NCBI RefSeq assembly: GCF_000511955.1
Contig: NZ_AZSU01000004.1
Location: 27,436 to 91,435, forward strand
Length of the DNA: 64,000 nt
Direction: 5' to 3'
Source: [Clostridium] ultunense DSM 10521
GTDB taxonomy: Bacteria > Bacillota > Clostridia > Tissierellales > Tepidimicrobiaceae
The translations under genes and the position numbers were made by a program. This document shows positions 8,321 through 17,874 of this stretch, piece after piece. The notes under the pieces are model-generated. The model was given only the letters and a program-made list of their open reading frames with translations, did not search any database and was not told where the DNA came from. Every line of letters begins with the position of its first letter. The first letter of the stretch is position 1.

Positions 8321-8543
8321 CCAAAGCGTAGAATAGGACGAGTAAATTTTTTAAGGTCAACAGAGATAGAAGTTCATAGGCTGAGAAACTTCTTTGATAC
8401 ACTAAATTGAAAACCCCCTAGGAGCTCAATCCTGAATTCTAGTAAGGATTTGCGTTGGCTTACGTTACAGCTATTAAATAATATTTATTTGTTATTAGGT
8501 GGAAACGAGAAAAACACTCGTCCTATTAAGGACGAGTGTTTTT
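8321..8543 (+). ncRNA. T-box riboswitch leader, probably tRNA-Thr specific
   Basis: A transcription-attenuation leader that senses uncharged tRNA. Visible parts are the stem I kink-turn-like GGACGAGTAA (8336-8345), AGAGA and GGCTGAGAA internal motifs, a specifier region TTGAAAACCCCCTAGGAG with candidate codon ACC (8413-8415, Thr), a stem III-like segment GCGTTGGCTTACGTTA, and the T-box core AGGTGGAAACGAG (8497-8509). It ends in a strong terminator with arms AACACTCGTCCT / AGGACGAGTGTT (8513-8540) and a T tail. The core differs from the usual GGTACC form. Downstream genes make threonine, which supports the ACC specifier over the overlapping AAC (Asn) reading. Confidence 0.85.
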
Positions 8544-8553
8544 ATAACGAATG

Positions 8554-8648
8554 GGAAAGTTCTTAGATAAAGATATTAGTTAATATGGACTTTCCGTATA
8601 TGAGTTTCAAGAAAAGCTACCCTGTTATGTTTTGTAGGAGCTTTTCTT
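8554..8648 (+). promoter_or_regulatory. Two extra stem-loops between T-box terminator and aspartokinase
   Basis: GGAAAGTTC / GGACTTTCC (8554-8562, 8587-8595, one mismatch) is followed by a longer stem AAGAAAAGCTAC / GTAG(G)AGCTTTTCTT (8609-8648, one bulged G). They lie in the transcript after T-box read-through and 24 nt before the start codon. The second resembles a weak terminator. They may give a second layer of control. Confidence 0.45.
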
Positions 8649-8671
8649 AAATTAGTATAGGAGGGATATAT

Positions 8672-10006
8672 ATGGTAGAAGATATAATAGTGGCAAAATT
8701 TGGAGGAAGCTCTTTAGCTAATGGGACTCAATTTGCTAAGGTTAAAGAAATTGTAACATCAGATAGCAGGAGAAGATACATAATACCTTCAGCACCGGGA
8801 AAAAGAAATTCAAAGGATCATAAAGTTACTGATTTACTATATATGTGCCACCAGCTTGCATCTCATGGATTAAATTTTGATGAAGTTTATAATATAATTG
8901 AAAACAGATTTTTAGATATATGTAGAGATTTAAAATTAGAAATAAAGATAGATAAGATATTGGCAGAGATTAAGGAAGAAATAAAAGATGGTGCTTCTAA
9001 AGACTACTGTGGGAGTCGCGGAGAATACCTTAATGGCATTATATTATCTGAATATCTTGGCTTTCAATTTATAGACCCTAAGGAAATTATATTATTTGAT
9101 GAAAATGGAGAATTTGATGAAAAAAGGACGGAAATACAGGTAAAGGAAACTTTAAAAGAAACCACTTATGCTGTGATTCCAGGATTCTATGGTGGCAAAC
9201 CCAATGGTGAAATAAAGACCTTTTCAAGAGGAGGTTCAGATATTACCGGTTCTATTATTGCCAATGCAGTAAAATCTAAACTCTATGAAAACTGGACAGA
9301 TGTATCAGGATTTTTGATGGCAGATCCCCATATAGTAAAAAGTCCTAAGACAATCGAAAAGATTACATATAAGGAGCTTAGGGAACTTTCCTATATGGGG
9401 GCTCCAGTCCTTCACGGAGAGGCTATTTTTCCTATAAAAAACTCAGGAATACCAATAAGTATTAAAAATACCAATTTTCCAGAGGAACCTGGAACTATGA
9501 TTTTAGATGATTTTTCAGAGGTAAGTTATGTTGGAACTATAACAGGAATTGCGGGAAAAAAGAACTTTACAGCCATATCTGTAGAAAAGACATTAATGAG
9601 TATGGACAAGGGTTTTTATAGAAAACTTGTATCCGTATTTGAAACTAATAATGTGTCTATTGAGCATATGCCTTCCAGTATAGACTCAGTTACGGTAATA
9701 GCAGCTAATTCGGAAATAGGATCTAAATTAAATAAGGTAGTGGAAGAAATACGGATTTATTGCAATCCAGACAATATAGTTTGTTATACAGATATGGCCC
9801 TTATTGCAGTAGTAGGCAGAGGGATGATAAAGACAAGGGGAATATCTGCAAAAATATTTATGGCTTTAGCTCAGGCCAAGATAAACATAAGGATGATTAC
9901 TCAAGGGTCTAGTGAATTAAATATAATAATTGGCATCAAAAATGGTGATTTTGAAAAGGCTATAAAATCTATATATGATGCTTTTAACAAAAATGGAGGG
10001 ATATAA
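8672..10006 (+). CDS. lysC: Aspartate kinase
   Basis: A 444-residue enzyme phosphorylating aspartate, the first step to threonine, methionine and lysine. The N-terminus IIVAKFGGSSLANG carries the KFGGSS nucleotide-binding motif; later motifs are GSRGEYLNG, IPGFYGG and the substrate-binding FSRGGSDITGS. Two C-terminal ACT units (from about residue 310: AISVEKTLMSMD, then MALIAVVGRGM) indicate amino-acid feedback. The length fits the monofunctional Thr-sensitive type (YclM/ThrD-like) rather than the shorter alpha-beta lysine-sensitive type. It is the first gene of the T-box-controlled operon. Confidence 0.93.
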   Translation: MVEDIIVAKFGGSSLANGTQFAKVKEIVTSDSRRRYIIPSAPGKRNSKDHKVTDLLYMCHQLASHGLNFDEVYNIIENRFLDICRDLKLEIKIDKILAEIKEEIKDGASKDYCGSRGEYLNGIILSEYLGFQFIDPKEIILFDENGEFDEKRTEIQVKETLKETTYAVIPGFYGGKPNGEIKTFSRGGSDITGSIIANAVKSKLYENWTDVSGFLMADPHIVKSPKTIEKITYKELRELSYMGAPVLHGEAIFPIKNSGIPISIKNTNFPEEPGTMILDDFSEVSYVGTITGIAGKKNFTAISVEKTLMSMDKGFYRKLVSVFETNNVSIEHMPSSIDSVTVIAANSEIGSKLNKVVEEIRIYCNPDNIVCYTDMALIAVVGRGMIKTRGISAKIFMALAQAKINIRMITQGSSELNIIIGIKNGDFEKAIKSIYDAFNKNGGI

Positions 10007-10007
10007 T

Positions 10008-10991
10008 GTGAGAAAATTTAATATTGCAGTTATAGGGGCTACAGGATTAGTAGGAAGCACTATACTTAAACTATTGGAAGAAAGGAATTTTCCCATTGAT
10101 AATTTATTCCTATTTTCTTCTAGAAGATCTGCAGGAAACAAATTAAAATTTGAAGAAAAAGAATATATAGTAGAAGAATTAGAAAAAAAATCTTTTAACA
10201 GGGATATAGACATAGCGTTTTTTGCTGCCGGAGGGACTGTCAGCAATAGGTTTGTTCCTATTGCAGTCAAAAAAGGAATACAAGTAATTGATAATAGTAG
10301 CGTATTTAGAATGGACAAGGATACTCCCCTTGTAGTACCTGAGGTCAACCCGGAAGATATAAAATTTAATAGGGGGATAATAGCAAACCCCAATTGTTCG
10401 ACAATACAATCCGTACTCCCCCTTAAACCTATATACGATAAATATGGGATAAAAAGAGTCATATACTCAACATATCAATCGGTATCAGGATCAGGATTAG
10501 GAGGAATTAAAGATTTAGAAGAAGGAAATATTGAATTTTATCCTTATCAAATTCAAAACAATGTATTTCCCCATATAGATGATTTTTTAGACAATGGTTA
10601 TACGAAAGAAGAGATGAAGATGATAGATGAAACTAAAAAGATATTAAAAGATGATAATATTGGAATAACAGCTACTACAGTAAGGGTACCAGTAAAATAT
10701 GGCCATAGTATTTCTATAAATGTTGAATTAGAAAAACCTTTTAAATTGGAAGAACTAAAGAAGGATTTAGAGGATTTTGATGGAATAGTAGTAAAGGATG
10801 ACATAAAAAACAATATTTTTCCTATGGCAATAGATGTTGAAGGCAAGGATAAGGTGTATGTAGGTAGAATAAGGAGGGATTTTAGCTTAGATAATGGCCT
10901 TAATATTTGGGTAGTGGCAGACAATATTCGAAAGGGAGCAGCTACTAATGCAGTACAAATAGCAGAGTTGGTAACTGACAAATTTGAATAG
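10008..10991 (+). CDS. asd: Aspartate-semialdehyde dehydrogenase
   Basis: A 327-residue NADPH-dependent enzyme reducing aspartyl phosphate to the semialdehyde. GTG at 10008 is chosen because GGAGGG lies 7 nt before it and the protein then begins RKFNIAVIGATGLVGS, the Rossmann motif. An upstream ATG at 9975 would lie inside the aspartokinase gene. The catalytic cysteine is in NPNCSTIQ, with family motifs YQSVSGSG and, near the C-terminus, RIRRD. It starts 1 nt after the lysC stop, so translation is coupled. Confidence 0.93.
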   Translation: MRKFNIAVIGATGLVGSTILKLLEERNFPIDNLFLFSSRRSAGNKLKFEEKEYIVEELEKKSFNRDIDIAFFAAGGTVSNRFVPIAVKKGIQVIDNSSVFRMDKDTPLVVPEVNPEDIKFNRGIIANPNCSTIQSVLPLKPIYDKYGIKRVIYSTYQSVSGSGLGGIKDLEEGNIEFYPYQIQNNVFPHIDDFLDNGYTKEEMKMIDETKKILKDDNIGITATTVRVPVKYGHSISINVELEKPFKLEELKKDLEDFDGIVVKDDIKNNIFPMAIDVEGKDKVYVGRIRRDFSLDNGLNIWVVADNIRKGAATNAVQIAELVTDKFE

Positions 10992-11002
10992 GAGGAAAGA
11001 AA

Positions 11003-12214
11003 ATGTTAAATATTGGTCTTCTAGGCCTTGGAACAGTAGGACAAGGAGTAGTAGAGATAATTTCCAAGAGGAAAAAAGAATTGGAAGAATTACTGAATAA
11101 GAAAATAAGAATCAAAAAAATATTAGTTAAAAATATGGATAAAAAAAGAAATATAATCCTTCCAGAGGATATTCTTACAGATAATTTTAATGATATTATA
11201 GAAGACGATGAAATTCAATTGATTATAGAAGCCACCAGTAGTTTAGGGGAAGGTTATAGATATGTTAAGGAAGGATTAGAAAGGGGAAAACATGTAGTTA
11301 CAGCTAATAAGGCCATAGTGTCCAGATATTTTGAGGAATTAACAGCTTTAGCTTTAGAAAATAGGGTAGCCTTCTTATACGAAGCCAGTGTAGCAGGTGG
11401 AATACCTATATTAAAGCCTTTAAAAGAACATATTCCTCTAAATAGGATAAATGAAATACAGGGGATTTTAAATGGAACTTGTAATTATATACTTACCAAA
11501 ATGTTTGAGGATGATTTAGATTATGATGAAGCCTTAAAGATTGCCCAAGATTTAGGTTATGCAGAATCAGATCCAGTGGCAGATGTAGAAGGTTACGATA
11601 CCTTGAGAAAATTAAGGATATTGAGCAGCTTAGGACTTCAAAGGAAAATTCTAGAAGATGATATCCTTTTAGAAGGAATAGATAATATCAAATCTTTTGA
11701 CATAGAACAAATAAAAAAGCTAAATAGTGTCATAAAATTAATAGGTGAAGCCAAACATTATGAAGATGGATATGTGGCAATTGTTTTGCCAACAATTGTG
11801 GCAAAAGATACTTATTTTTCTACTATTAATGGAGCTTTTAACTCCATATCCTTTAAAGGAGACAATGTAGGAGAATTGAAATTCTATGGACCAGGGGCAG
11901 GAAAGCTCCCTACAGCAAATGCTATATTAACAGATGTATTAGACATAGGATTGAATACCTATAGAAATAAAAATCTCCTAGGAAAAAAGAGGCTTAAAAA
12001 CTATAATTACAGCATGAAAGGAAGATTTTACCTGAGGATTCCAAAAATGGATTGGAAAGTGGAAAGAGGATTAGAAGAGATAACAGAAGAAATTTTAGGA
12101 CAGAACAAATACATAGGAATAAAAACCAAGGAAATAGAATTAGAAAGAATTTATGGAATCATCAGAACATTAAATATTAAGAAAAAAGAGTATTTCTTAG
12201 GAAGATTTCTTTAG
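11003..12214 (+). CDS. hom: Homoserine dehydrogenase
   Basis: A 403-residue NAD(P)-dependent enzyme making homoserine. The N-terminal Rossmann motif is IGLLGLGTVGQGVVEII. The catalytic region has VTANKAIVS, YEASVAGGIPILKPL, INEIQGILNGTCNYILTKM and AEADP-like AESDPVADVEGYD with the catalytic lysine region RKLRILSSL. The C-terminal tail (about 330-403) is a shortened, poorly conserved ACT-like segment, so feedback control by threonine may be weak. It lies 11 nt after asd in the threonine operon. Confidence 0.93.
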   Translation: MLNIGLLGLGTVGQGVVEIISKRKKELEELLNKKIRIKKILVKNMDKKRNIILPEDILTDNFNDIIEDDEIQLIIEATSSLGEGYRYVKEGLERGKHVVTANKAIVSRYFEELTALALENRVAFLYEASVAGGIPILKPLKEHIPLNRINEIQGILNGTCNYILTKMFEDDLDYDEALKIAQDLGYAESDPVADVEGYDTLRKLRILSSLGLQRKILEDDILLEGIDNIKSFDIEQIKKLNSVIKLIGEAKHYEDGYVAIVLPTIVAKDTYFSTINGAFNSISFKGDNVGELKFYGPGAGKLPTANAILTDVLDIGLNTYRNKNLLGKKRLKNYNYSMKGRFYLRIPKMDWKVERGLEEITEEILGQNKYIGIKTKEIELERIYGIIRTLNIKKKEYFLGRFL

Positions 12215-12228
12215 TAGAGGTGAAGAAT

Positions 12229-13713
12229 ATGGAATATTTTAGCACCAGAAATAAAGAATTAAAGGTAAGTTCAAGTCAGGCTATTTTACAGGGAATGTCC
12301 AGGGATGGAGGGTTGTTTGTGCCTATATCTTTACCCCTAATAGAGGATTTAGATCCCTTAATGGATATGGATTATAGGGAAATGGCTTTATTCATTTTAG
12401 AAAAGTTTTTCCCCCAACTAGGTAACAAAAATCTTAAGGAAGCTGTAAATAGGGCTTATGATACCAAATTTACCAATGAAAAAATAGTGGATTTGAAAAC
12501 TATAATGGGAGTAAACTTTTTAGAATTATTTCATGGGCCAACCTTGGCCTTTAAAGATATGGCTTTATCCATATTGCCTCATTTGTTAAAATTTTCGAAA
12601 GCTATAGAAGGAATAGACAAAGAAATAGTAATATTAACTGCTACTTCTGGGGATACGGGAAAGGCAGCATTAGAAGGATTTGCCCATGTAGAAGGGATAA
12701 AAATAATAGTTTTTTTCCCGGAAAAAGGTGTAAGTAAAGTTCAACAGCTTCAAATGATAACCCAGGAAGGAGAAAACACCTTTGTAGTGGGAATTAAGGG
12801 GAATTTTGATCATGCCCAAAGTGGTGTAAAGGCCATATTCAATGATGAAAATTTTAAAGAAGAATTGAAAAAAGATAATTATATATTATCGTCAGCTAAT
12901 TCCATAAACATAGGAAGATTGATTCCCCAGATAGTCTATTACTTTTATTCTTATTGCCAATTAGTGAAAAGGCAGGAAATAATAAAAGGAGAAAAGATAA
13001 ATATAGTAGTTCCTACAGGCAATTTTGGGAATATACTTGCAGCATATTATGGAAAACATATGGGACTACCTGTAAATAAATTAATATCTGCTTCAAATAA
13101 TAATAATGTTTTAACAGAATTTTTTAATAAGGGTAAATATGATAGAAGAAGGGAATTAATTCTCACCTCATCTCCCTCTATGGATATATTAATATCTAGC
13201 AACTTGGAAAGATTATTATTCCAATTAACTGGGGAAGATGAAGAATTGGTAAAGGATAAAATGAAGGAGCTTTCAGAGAAAGGGTATTATGAAACAGTGG
13301 AATTAGACACTAGTGAGTTCTATTCCAATTATGCAGATGAAGAAGATGTTAATAGGAGTATAAGAGATGTTTTCATGGAAGGAGATTATCTAATAGACCC
13401 CCATACAGCAGTGGCTTATAGTGTATATAAAAAATATAAAGAGGATACGAAAGATGAGACAAAGACCATAATAGCCTCTACTGCCAGTCCCTTTAAATTT
13501 GGTAAAAAAGTAGCTTCATCTATAGGAATAGATATAAGGGGGAAGGATGAATTTTTTATCCTTGAAGAATTATCAAAAAAAACTGGTATAAGTATACCGG
13601 AAAATATAAAGTCTCTAAAGGACAAGCCAATTGTTCATAAAAACATATCAACAAAGGAAAATATGAAAAATATGATAAAGGGATTTTTAAGGGTTGGTGA
13701 TATTTATGGTTAA
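12229..13713 (+). CDS. thrC: Threonine synthase
   Basis: A 494-residue PLP enzyme converting phosphohomoserine to threonine. ATG at 12229 is preferred over GTG at 12220 because AGAGG lies 8 nt upstream and the protein then starts MEYFSTRN, typical of ThrC. The PLP lysine is in GPTLAFKDMAL, with TATSGDTGKAALEGF and PTGNFGNILAAYYG downstream. The length fits the larger Clostridia/Proteobacteria-type ThrC. It follows hom by 14 nt and overlaps thrB by 8 nt. Confidence 0.93.
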   Translation: MEYFSTRNKELKVSSSQAILQGMSRDGGLFVPISLPLIEDLDPLMDMDYREMALFILEKFFPQLGNKNLKEAVNRAYDTKFTNEKIVDLKTIMGVNFLELFHGPTLAFKDMALSILPHLLKFSKAIEGIDKEIVILTATSGDTGKAALEGFAHVEGIKIIVFFPEKGVSKVQQLQMITQEGENTFVVGIKGNFDHAQSGVKAIFNDENFKEELKKDNYILSSANSINIGRLIPQIVYYFYSYCQLVKRQEIIKGEKINIVVPTGNFGNILAAYYGKHMGLPVNKLISASNNNNVLTEFFNKGKYDRRRELILTSSPSMDILISSNLERLLFQLTGEDEELVKDKMKELSEKGYYETVELDTSEFYSNYADEEDVNRSIRDVFMEGDYLIDPHTAVAYSVYKKYKEDTKDETKTIIASTASPFKFGKKVASSIGIDIRGKDEFFILEELSKKTGISIPENIKSLKDKPIVHKNISTKENMKNMIKGFLRVGDIYG

Positions 13714-14587
13714 AGTAAGGGTGCCAGCTACCACTGCAAATCTTGGACCAGGATTTGACACTTTGGGATTAGCCCTTAATCTATATAATGAATTTACATT
13801 TGAAGAAATTCCAGAGGGATATAAAATCAGCGGATTTAAAAAGGAATATGGTTCAACAAATAATTTAGTTTATAGATCTATTAAGGAGACTTTTAGGGAA
13901 ATTGGCTATACCCCCACAGGAATAAGTATAGATGCAAATACAAATATACCTATTTCTAGAGGATTAGGAAGTAGTGCTTCCTGCATTTTAGCTGGAGTTA
14001 TAGGAGGAAATGAATTGGCAGGGAGGCCTTTAGGAAAAGATGAAATATTCCAATTGGCAACAAAGATAGAAGGCCATCCAGATAATATTGCTCCGGCACT
14101 ATTTGGCGGACTTGTAATATCCCTCATGGAAGAAGAGAAGGTAATTTACAATAGAATTGAGGTGGCTAAGGGAATAAAATTTATTGCCTTAATATCAGAT
14201 TTTACATTATCCACTAAAGAATCTAGAGAAGTATTGCCATCTATGGTAGAATATAAGGATTGCATAAACAACATAAATAAAGTAGCTTTGCTCATATCAG
14301 CTCTTACCAATGGTAGATTTGATTTACTAAGATACGCCTTTGAGGATAGATTACATGAACCCTATAGAGGAAAACTAATCCCGGATTTCTTCAATATAAT
14401 AGAAAAATGCAAGAAAATGGATAGTTTAGGGGTCTATTTAAGCGGTGCTGGACCTACTATAATGTGTATTATTGATGAAGATAATGAGGAGTTTACGAAG
14501 GAAATAAAAGCTTATCTTCATACTTTAGACCAACCATGGAACATTAGGGAATTGAATATAGATTTAGAAGGAACTAAGATAATATAA
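13706..14587 (+). CDS. thrB: Homoserine kinase
   Basis: A 293-residue GHMP-family kinase that phosphorylates homoserine. ATG at 13706 gives the canonical start VKVRVPATTANLGPGFDTLG and overlaps the thrC stop. The ATP-binding GHMP loop is PISRGLGSSASCILAG (about 83-98), followed by KIEGHPDNIAPALFGG. The C-terminal motif VYLSGAGPTIM is also typical. It is the last gene of the threonine operon and is followed directly by a terminator. Confidence 0.93.
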   Translation: MVKVRVPATTANLGPGFDTLGLALNLYNEFTFEEIPEGYKISGFKKEYGSTNNLVYRSIKETFREIGYTPTGISIDANTNIPISRGLGSSASCILAGVIGGNELAGRPLGKDEIFQLATKIEGHPDNIAPALFGGLVISLMEEEKVIYNRIEVAKGIKFIALISDFTLSTKESREVLPSMVEYKDCINNINKVALLISALTNGRFDLLRYAFEDRLHEPYRGKLIPDFFNIIEKCKKMDSLGVYLSGAGPTIMCIIDEDNEEFTKEIKAYLHTLDQPWNIRELNIDLEGTKII

Positions 14588-14611
14588 AGCCCATGCCATG
14601 GGCTTTTTTTT
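14586..14611 (+). terminator. Terminator of the threonine operon
   Basis: GCCCATGCCATGGGC (14589-14603) followed by eight T's, immediately after the thrB stop. Confidence 0.85.
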
Positions 14612-14854
14612 ATGGAGAAAATTCAAGTTCCTTAAATAAAAGTATAAAAATGGAACATAAGATGAAATAGAAAATAGGTATTGACAAAAGATTAGCTTTA
14701 TGAAAAAATATAAAGTACACAAATGAAATACAGATGAAATACATTAAAAAAACAAAACGAAAACATTATTAAATATTTAAGTAAGGAATTCATCCAATAT
14801 CTTGATTATTGATTTTAAAAAGCCAGTCAATAGGTTTATGAAAGGTGGGATTGT

Positions 14855-15235
14855 TTGAAATATAGAATTGTAACAAATAATCCATTGGCAAAAAAAGAGT
14901 TTCATAATGTATGTTTTATTGAGGGCTCATATGAAGATGTATTGTTAAAAATCAGAGATTTAGTTTATGAAGGCCTGGATTTAATAAGTCACCCTTTAGG
15001 TGCTAGTATGAGGATGTTGTACTCTCCTTATCGTTCTATTGTAGTTGGACAGAAAAACGAAGCAATAGACCTTTTTCATATTGAGATTATTGAAAATAGC
15101 ATAATGAATTATAGAAAAAATTTGGAAGGAAGAAAAATAGACTGGGTACATGCAGAGGACTATGCTTTAATTGACAATGAACTTTTAAAGTCCACCCTTG
15201 AGGACTTAGAATTTAGTTTTAATAAAGGTATCTAA
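14855..15235 (+). CDS. grdX: GrdX family protein
   Basis: A 126-residue protein starting at TTG 14855 behind AGGTGGG. It has the family pattern: YRIVTNNPLAKKEF, then EGSYEDVLLKIRDLVYEGLDLISHPLGASM and SPYRSIVV. GrdX is found with glycine/sarcosine/betaine reductase genes, but its role is not established in what I know; an accessory or sensing role is possible. It lies 20 nt before the reductase proprotein gene, in the same direction. A 267-nt non-coding leader precedes it, with a TTGACA at 14681 but no convincing -10 box and short GATGAAATA repeats at about 14661-14743. Confidence 0.85.
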   Translation: MKYRIVTNNPLAKKEFHNVCFIEGSYEDVLLKIRDLVYEGLDLISHPLGASMRMLYSPYRSIVVGQKNEAIDLFHIEIIENSIMNYRKNLEGRKIDWVHAEDYALIDNELLKSTLEDLEFSFNKGI

Positions 15236-15255
15236 AAATTTCGGAGGTGATTTTA

Positions 15256-16542
15256 TTGAAATTAGAACTTAGAAGGATTCATATTAAGGACATCCAATTT
15301 GGGAAAACCACTAAGGTTAAAGATGGTGTTTTGACAGTGAATAAAGAAGAATTGATTAACAAATTAAAAGATGATGAGAGAATTAAAGATATTAAAGTTG
15401 ATGTGGCAAGACCGGGAGAAAAGGTGAGAATTATACCGGTAAAAGATGTAATTGAACCTAGAGTTAAAATTGAAGGTTCGGGTAATGGTTTTCCAGGTGT
15501 ATCAACTAAAATGGCTCAATTAGGTGAAGGCAAAGTAAATATATTATATGGAGCAGCTATCGTCACCGTAGGAGACATAGTAGGATTTCAAGAAGGGGTT
15601 ATAGACATGTGGGGTGAAGGGGCAAAATGGACTCCCTTTTCAAAAACGTATAATTTAGTATTGGATATTACTCCTGTAGAAGGATTGGATCCTCATTCCC
15701 ATGAAGCAACAGTTAGGTTAGCTGGTCTTAAAGCTGCAGAATTTGTAGGTAAGGCAGGCAGAAATGTTGAACCAAATGAAGTGCTAACTTATGAAATAGG
15801 AAGTCATGCAGAAGAAACTAAAAAATATCCAAATTTACCAAAGGTACTATATGTAGAAATGCTAATTTCTCAAGGGTTACTCCATGATGGCTATATCTAT
15901 GGGGTTAATAGCCAAAAAATATTGCCAACTTTATTACATCCAAATGAAGAATTAGATGGGGCTGTAATCAGTGGTAATTGTGTTGCTGCCTGCGATAAAA
16001 TTACTACCTATCAACACCAAAACAACTCAGTAATATTAGATCTATATGCACAACATGGAAAGACATTGAACTTTATGGGAGTTATATTAGCACCTGAACT
16101 CACTACTTTAGAAGGAAAGTTTAGAACTTGCGATTACACTGCAAAATTATGCAAAATGATAGGTGTTGACGGAGTCATAATATCAGAAGAAGGATATGGT
16201 AATCCAGATTCAGATCTATTGATGATCTGCAAGCGATTAGAGAATGCAGGTATAAAAACCGTATTAATCACAGATGAATGCTCAGGTAGAGATGGAAAGA
16301 GTCAACCATTAGCAGATACAGCTAAGGAAGCAGTAGCTGTTGTGTCAGGAGGAAATGTAAGTCATGTTGTTACGCTACCACCTGCTGATAAGGTAATAGG
16401 AAATGCAGAAGCTATAGCAACTTTAGCAGGAGGCTGGGATGGCGCATTACTTGAAGATGGAACTTTAATGTGTGAATTAAATGCTGTAATAGGGGCTACT
16501 TCAGAGATTGGCTATCATTACTGTACAGCTAAACTATATTAA
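15256..16542 (+). CDS. grdG: Glycine/sarcosine/betaine reductase component B, proprotein (alpha/beta) subunit
   Basis: A 428-residue proprotein. TTG at 15256 is chosen over GTG 15247 because GGAGGTG (15243-15249) lies 6 nt upstream, and this places the processing site SGN-CVAAC at Cys242. In GrdE-type proteins chain cleavage before this Cys creates the pyruvoyl group that binds the amine substrate. Other features are SGNGFPGVSTKMAQLGEG and ALLEDGTLMCELNAVIG. It works with the selenoprotein encoded next. Glycine (grdE), sarcosine (grdG) and betaine (grdI) forms are very similar; the sarcosine label comes from the neighbouring carbamoylsarcosine-amidase-like gene and is an inference. Confidence 0.8.
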   Translation: MKLELRRIHIKDIQFGKTTKVKDGVLTVNKEELINKLKDDERIKDIKVDVARPGEKVRIIPVKDVIEPRVKIEGSGNGFPGVSTKMAQLGEGKVNILYGAAIVTVGDIVGFQEGVIDMWGEGAKWTPFSKTYNLVLDITPVEGLDPHSHEATVRLAGLKAAEFVGKAGRNVEPNEVLTYEIGSHAEETKKYPNLPKVLYVEMLISQGLLHDGYIYGVNSQKILPTLLHPNEELDGAVISGNCVAACDKITTYQHQNNSVILDLYAQHGKTLNFMGVILAPELTTLEGKFRTCDYTAKLCKMIGVDGVIISEEGYGNPDSDLLMICKRLENAGIKTVLITDECSGRDGKSQPLADTAKEAVAVVSGGNVSHVVTLPPADKVIGNAEAIATLAGGWDGALLEDGTLMCELNAVIGATSEIGYHYCTAKLY

Positions 16543-16566
16543 TAAATATTGAAGGGAGGAAGGAAG

Positions 16567-17874
16567 ATGGCTGAAAAATTTAAGGTATTATACTATGTAA
16601 ACCAGTTTTTTGGACAAATAGGTGGAGAAGATAAGGCTGGAATGGAACCTATGTATAAAGAAGAAACTGTAGGACCAGCAATGGGCTTCAACAGTAGCTT
16701 AAAAGGCGAAGGAGAAGTAATTGGAACCTTAATATGTGGTGACAACTATTTTAATGAAAATAAAGAAGAAGCATTGGAATATATTCTTAAGGTTATAAAA
16801 GATAACAACCCTGATATTGTTGTTACAGGTCCAGCTTTTAATGCAGGTAGATATGGAATGGCTTGCGCAGAAATTGCTAAAGCAGTAGTAAAAGAGTTAA
16901 ATATTCCAGTGGTTTCAGGTATGTATATTGAAAATCCAGGATTAGATGTTTGTAAAGATATTGCAATAGTAGCAGAAACATCTGATTCAGCAGCAGGTAT
17001 GCGTAAAGCATTACCAGTTATGGCTAATCTAGTAAGGAAAATTGCCAAAGGAGAAGAATTAGGGCTTCCAGAGGAAGAAGGCTATATTCCTCAGGGCAAA
17101 AGGCTAACGGTGTTTGCTGAGAAAAGGGGTTCCCAAAGAGCAGTTGAAATGTTATTGGCAAGGTTAAATGATGAAGAATTTCAAACAGAATTGCCAATGC
17201 CTGTATTTGACACTGTAGATCCAGCACCAGCAATTAAAGACTTAAGCAAAGCAACCATTGCATTAGTTACTAGTGGAGGTATGGTTCCTTTAGGAAATCC
17301 CGATAGAATCCAATCAGCTAGTGCCCAAAAATGGGGTAAATATGATGTAAGTGGTAGGGATGCTCTTACTGGAGAATATTGCACAATCCATGGTGGATTT
17401 GATCCAGTATATGCTAATGAATTACCTGATAGGGTAGCACCCTTGGATATATTGAAGGAATTGGAAAAGGAAGGTTATATAGGAAAAGCATTTGAATATT
17501 TCTATACAACTACAGGTACTGGAACATCTGTTGGAAATTCAGTTAAATTTGGTACTGAAATAGGTAAGGAGTTAAAAGAAGCTGGAGTAGACGGTGTTAT
17601 CTTAACATCAACCTGAGGCACCTGTACACGTTGCGGTGCAACAATGGTAAAAGAAATAGAAAGATATGGTATACCTATAGTTCATATGGCAACAATTACT
17701 ACTATTTCAGAATCAGTAGGAGCTAATAGAATAGTGCCCACTATTGCAATTCCCCACCCAGTTGGAAATCCAGACCTTCCTGCTGATGAAGAATTGGAGT
17801 TAAGGCGTAGAATGGTTAGGAAAGCCTTAGATGCTTTAGGCACAGAAGTAAAAGAGCCAACACAATTTGAATAA
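16567..17874 (+). CDS. grdF: Selenocysteine-containing glycine/sarcosine/betaine reductase component B, gamma subunit
   Basis: A 435-residue selenoprotein interrupted by an in-frame UGA at 17614-17616 (Sec350). ATG at 16567 sits behind GGGAGGAAGG; the upstream TTG at 16549 lies inside that site. After UGA the frame continues GTCTRCGATM and then 77 more well-conserved residues, giving a UxxCxxC redox motif as in GrdB/GrdF/GrdH. It forms component B with the proprotein encoded 24 nt upstream and attacks the Schiff-base-bound substrate, passing a carboxymethyl group to GrdA. It would be mis-annotated as two truncated genes without Sec decoding. Sarcosine specificity (grdF) is inferred from context; grdB or grdH remain possible. 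Confidence 0.85.
17617..17642 (+). promoter_or_regulatory. Bacterial SECIS element of the reductase selenoprotein
   Basis: The hairpin GTTGC-GGT-GCAAC (17630-17642) has a GGU apical loop about 19-21 nt after the UGA. This is the spacing and loop type of bacterial SECIS elements bound by SelB. Confidence 0.7.

Noticed and set aside
14681..14714. Sigma-A promoter before grdX
   Set aside because: TTGACA is present, but the nearest TATAAA is 22 bp away, too far for a confident call; no sigma-54 site was found there either.
17614..17644. Reductase gamma subunit as a frameshifted or truncated pseudogene
   Set aside because: The frame after UGA is uninterrupted and conserved, the UGA sits at the known Sec350 position of the family, and a SECIS-like hairpin follows.
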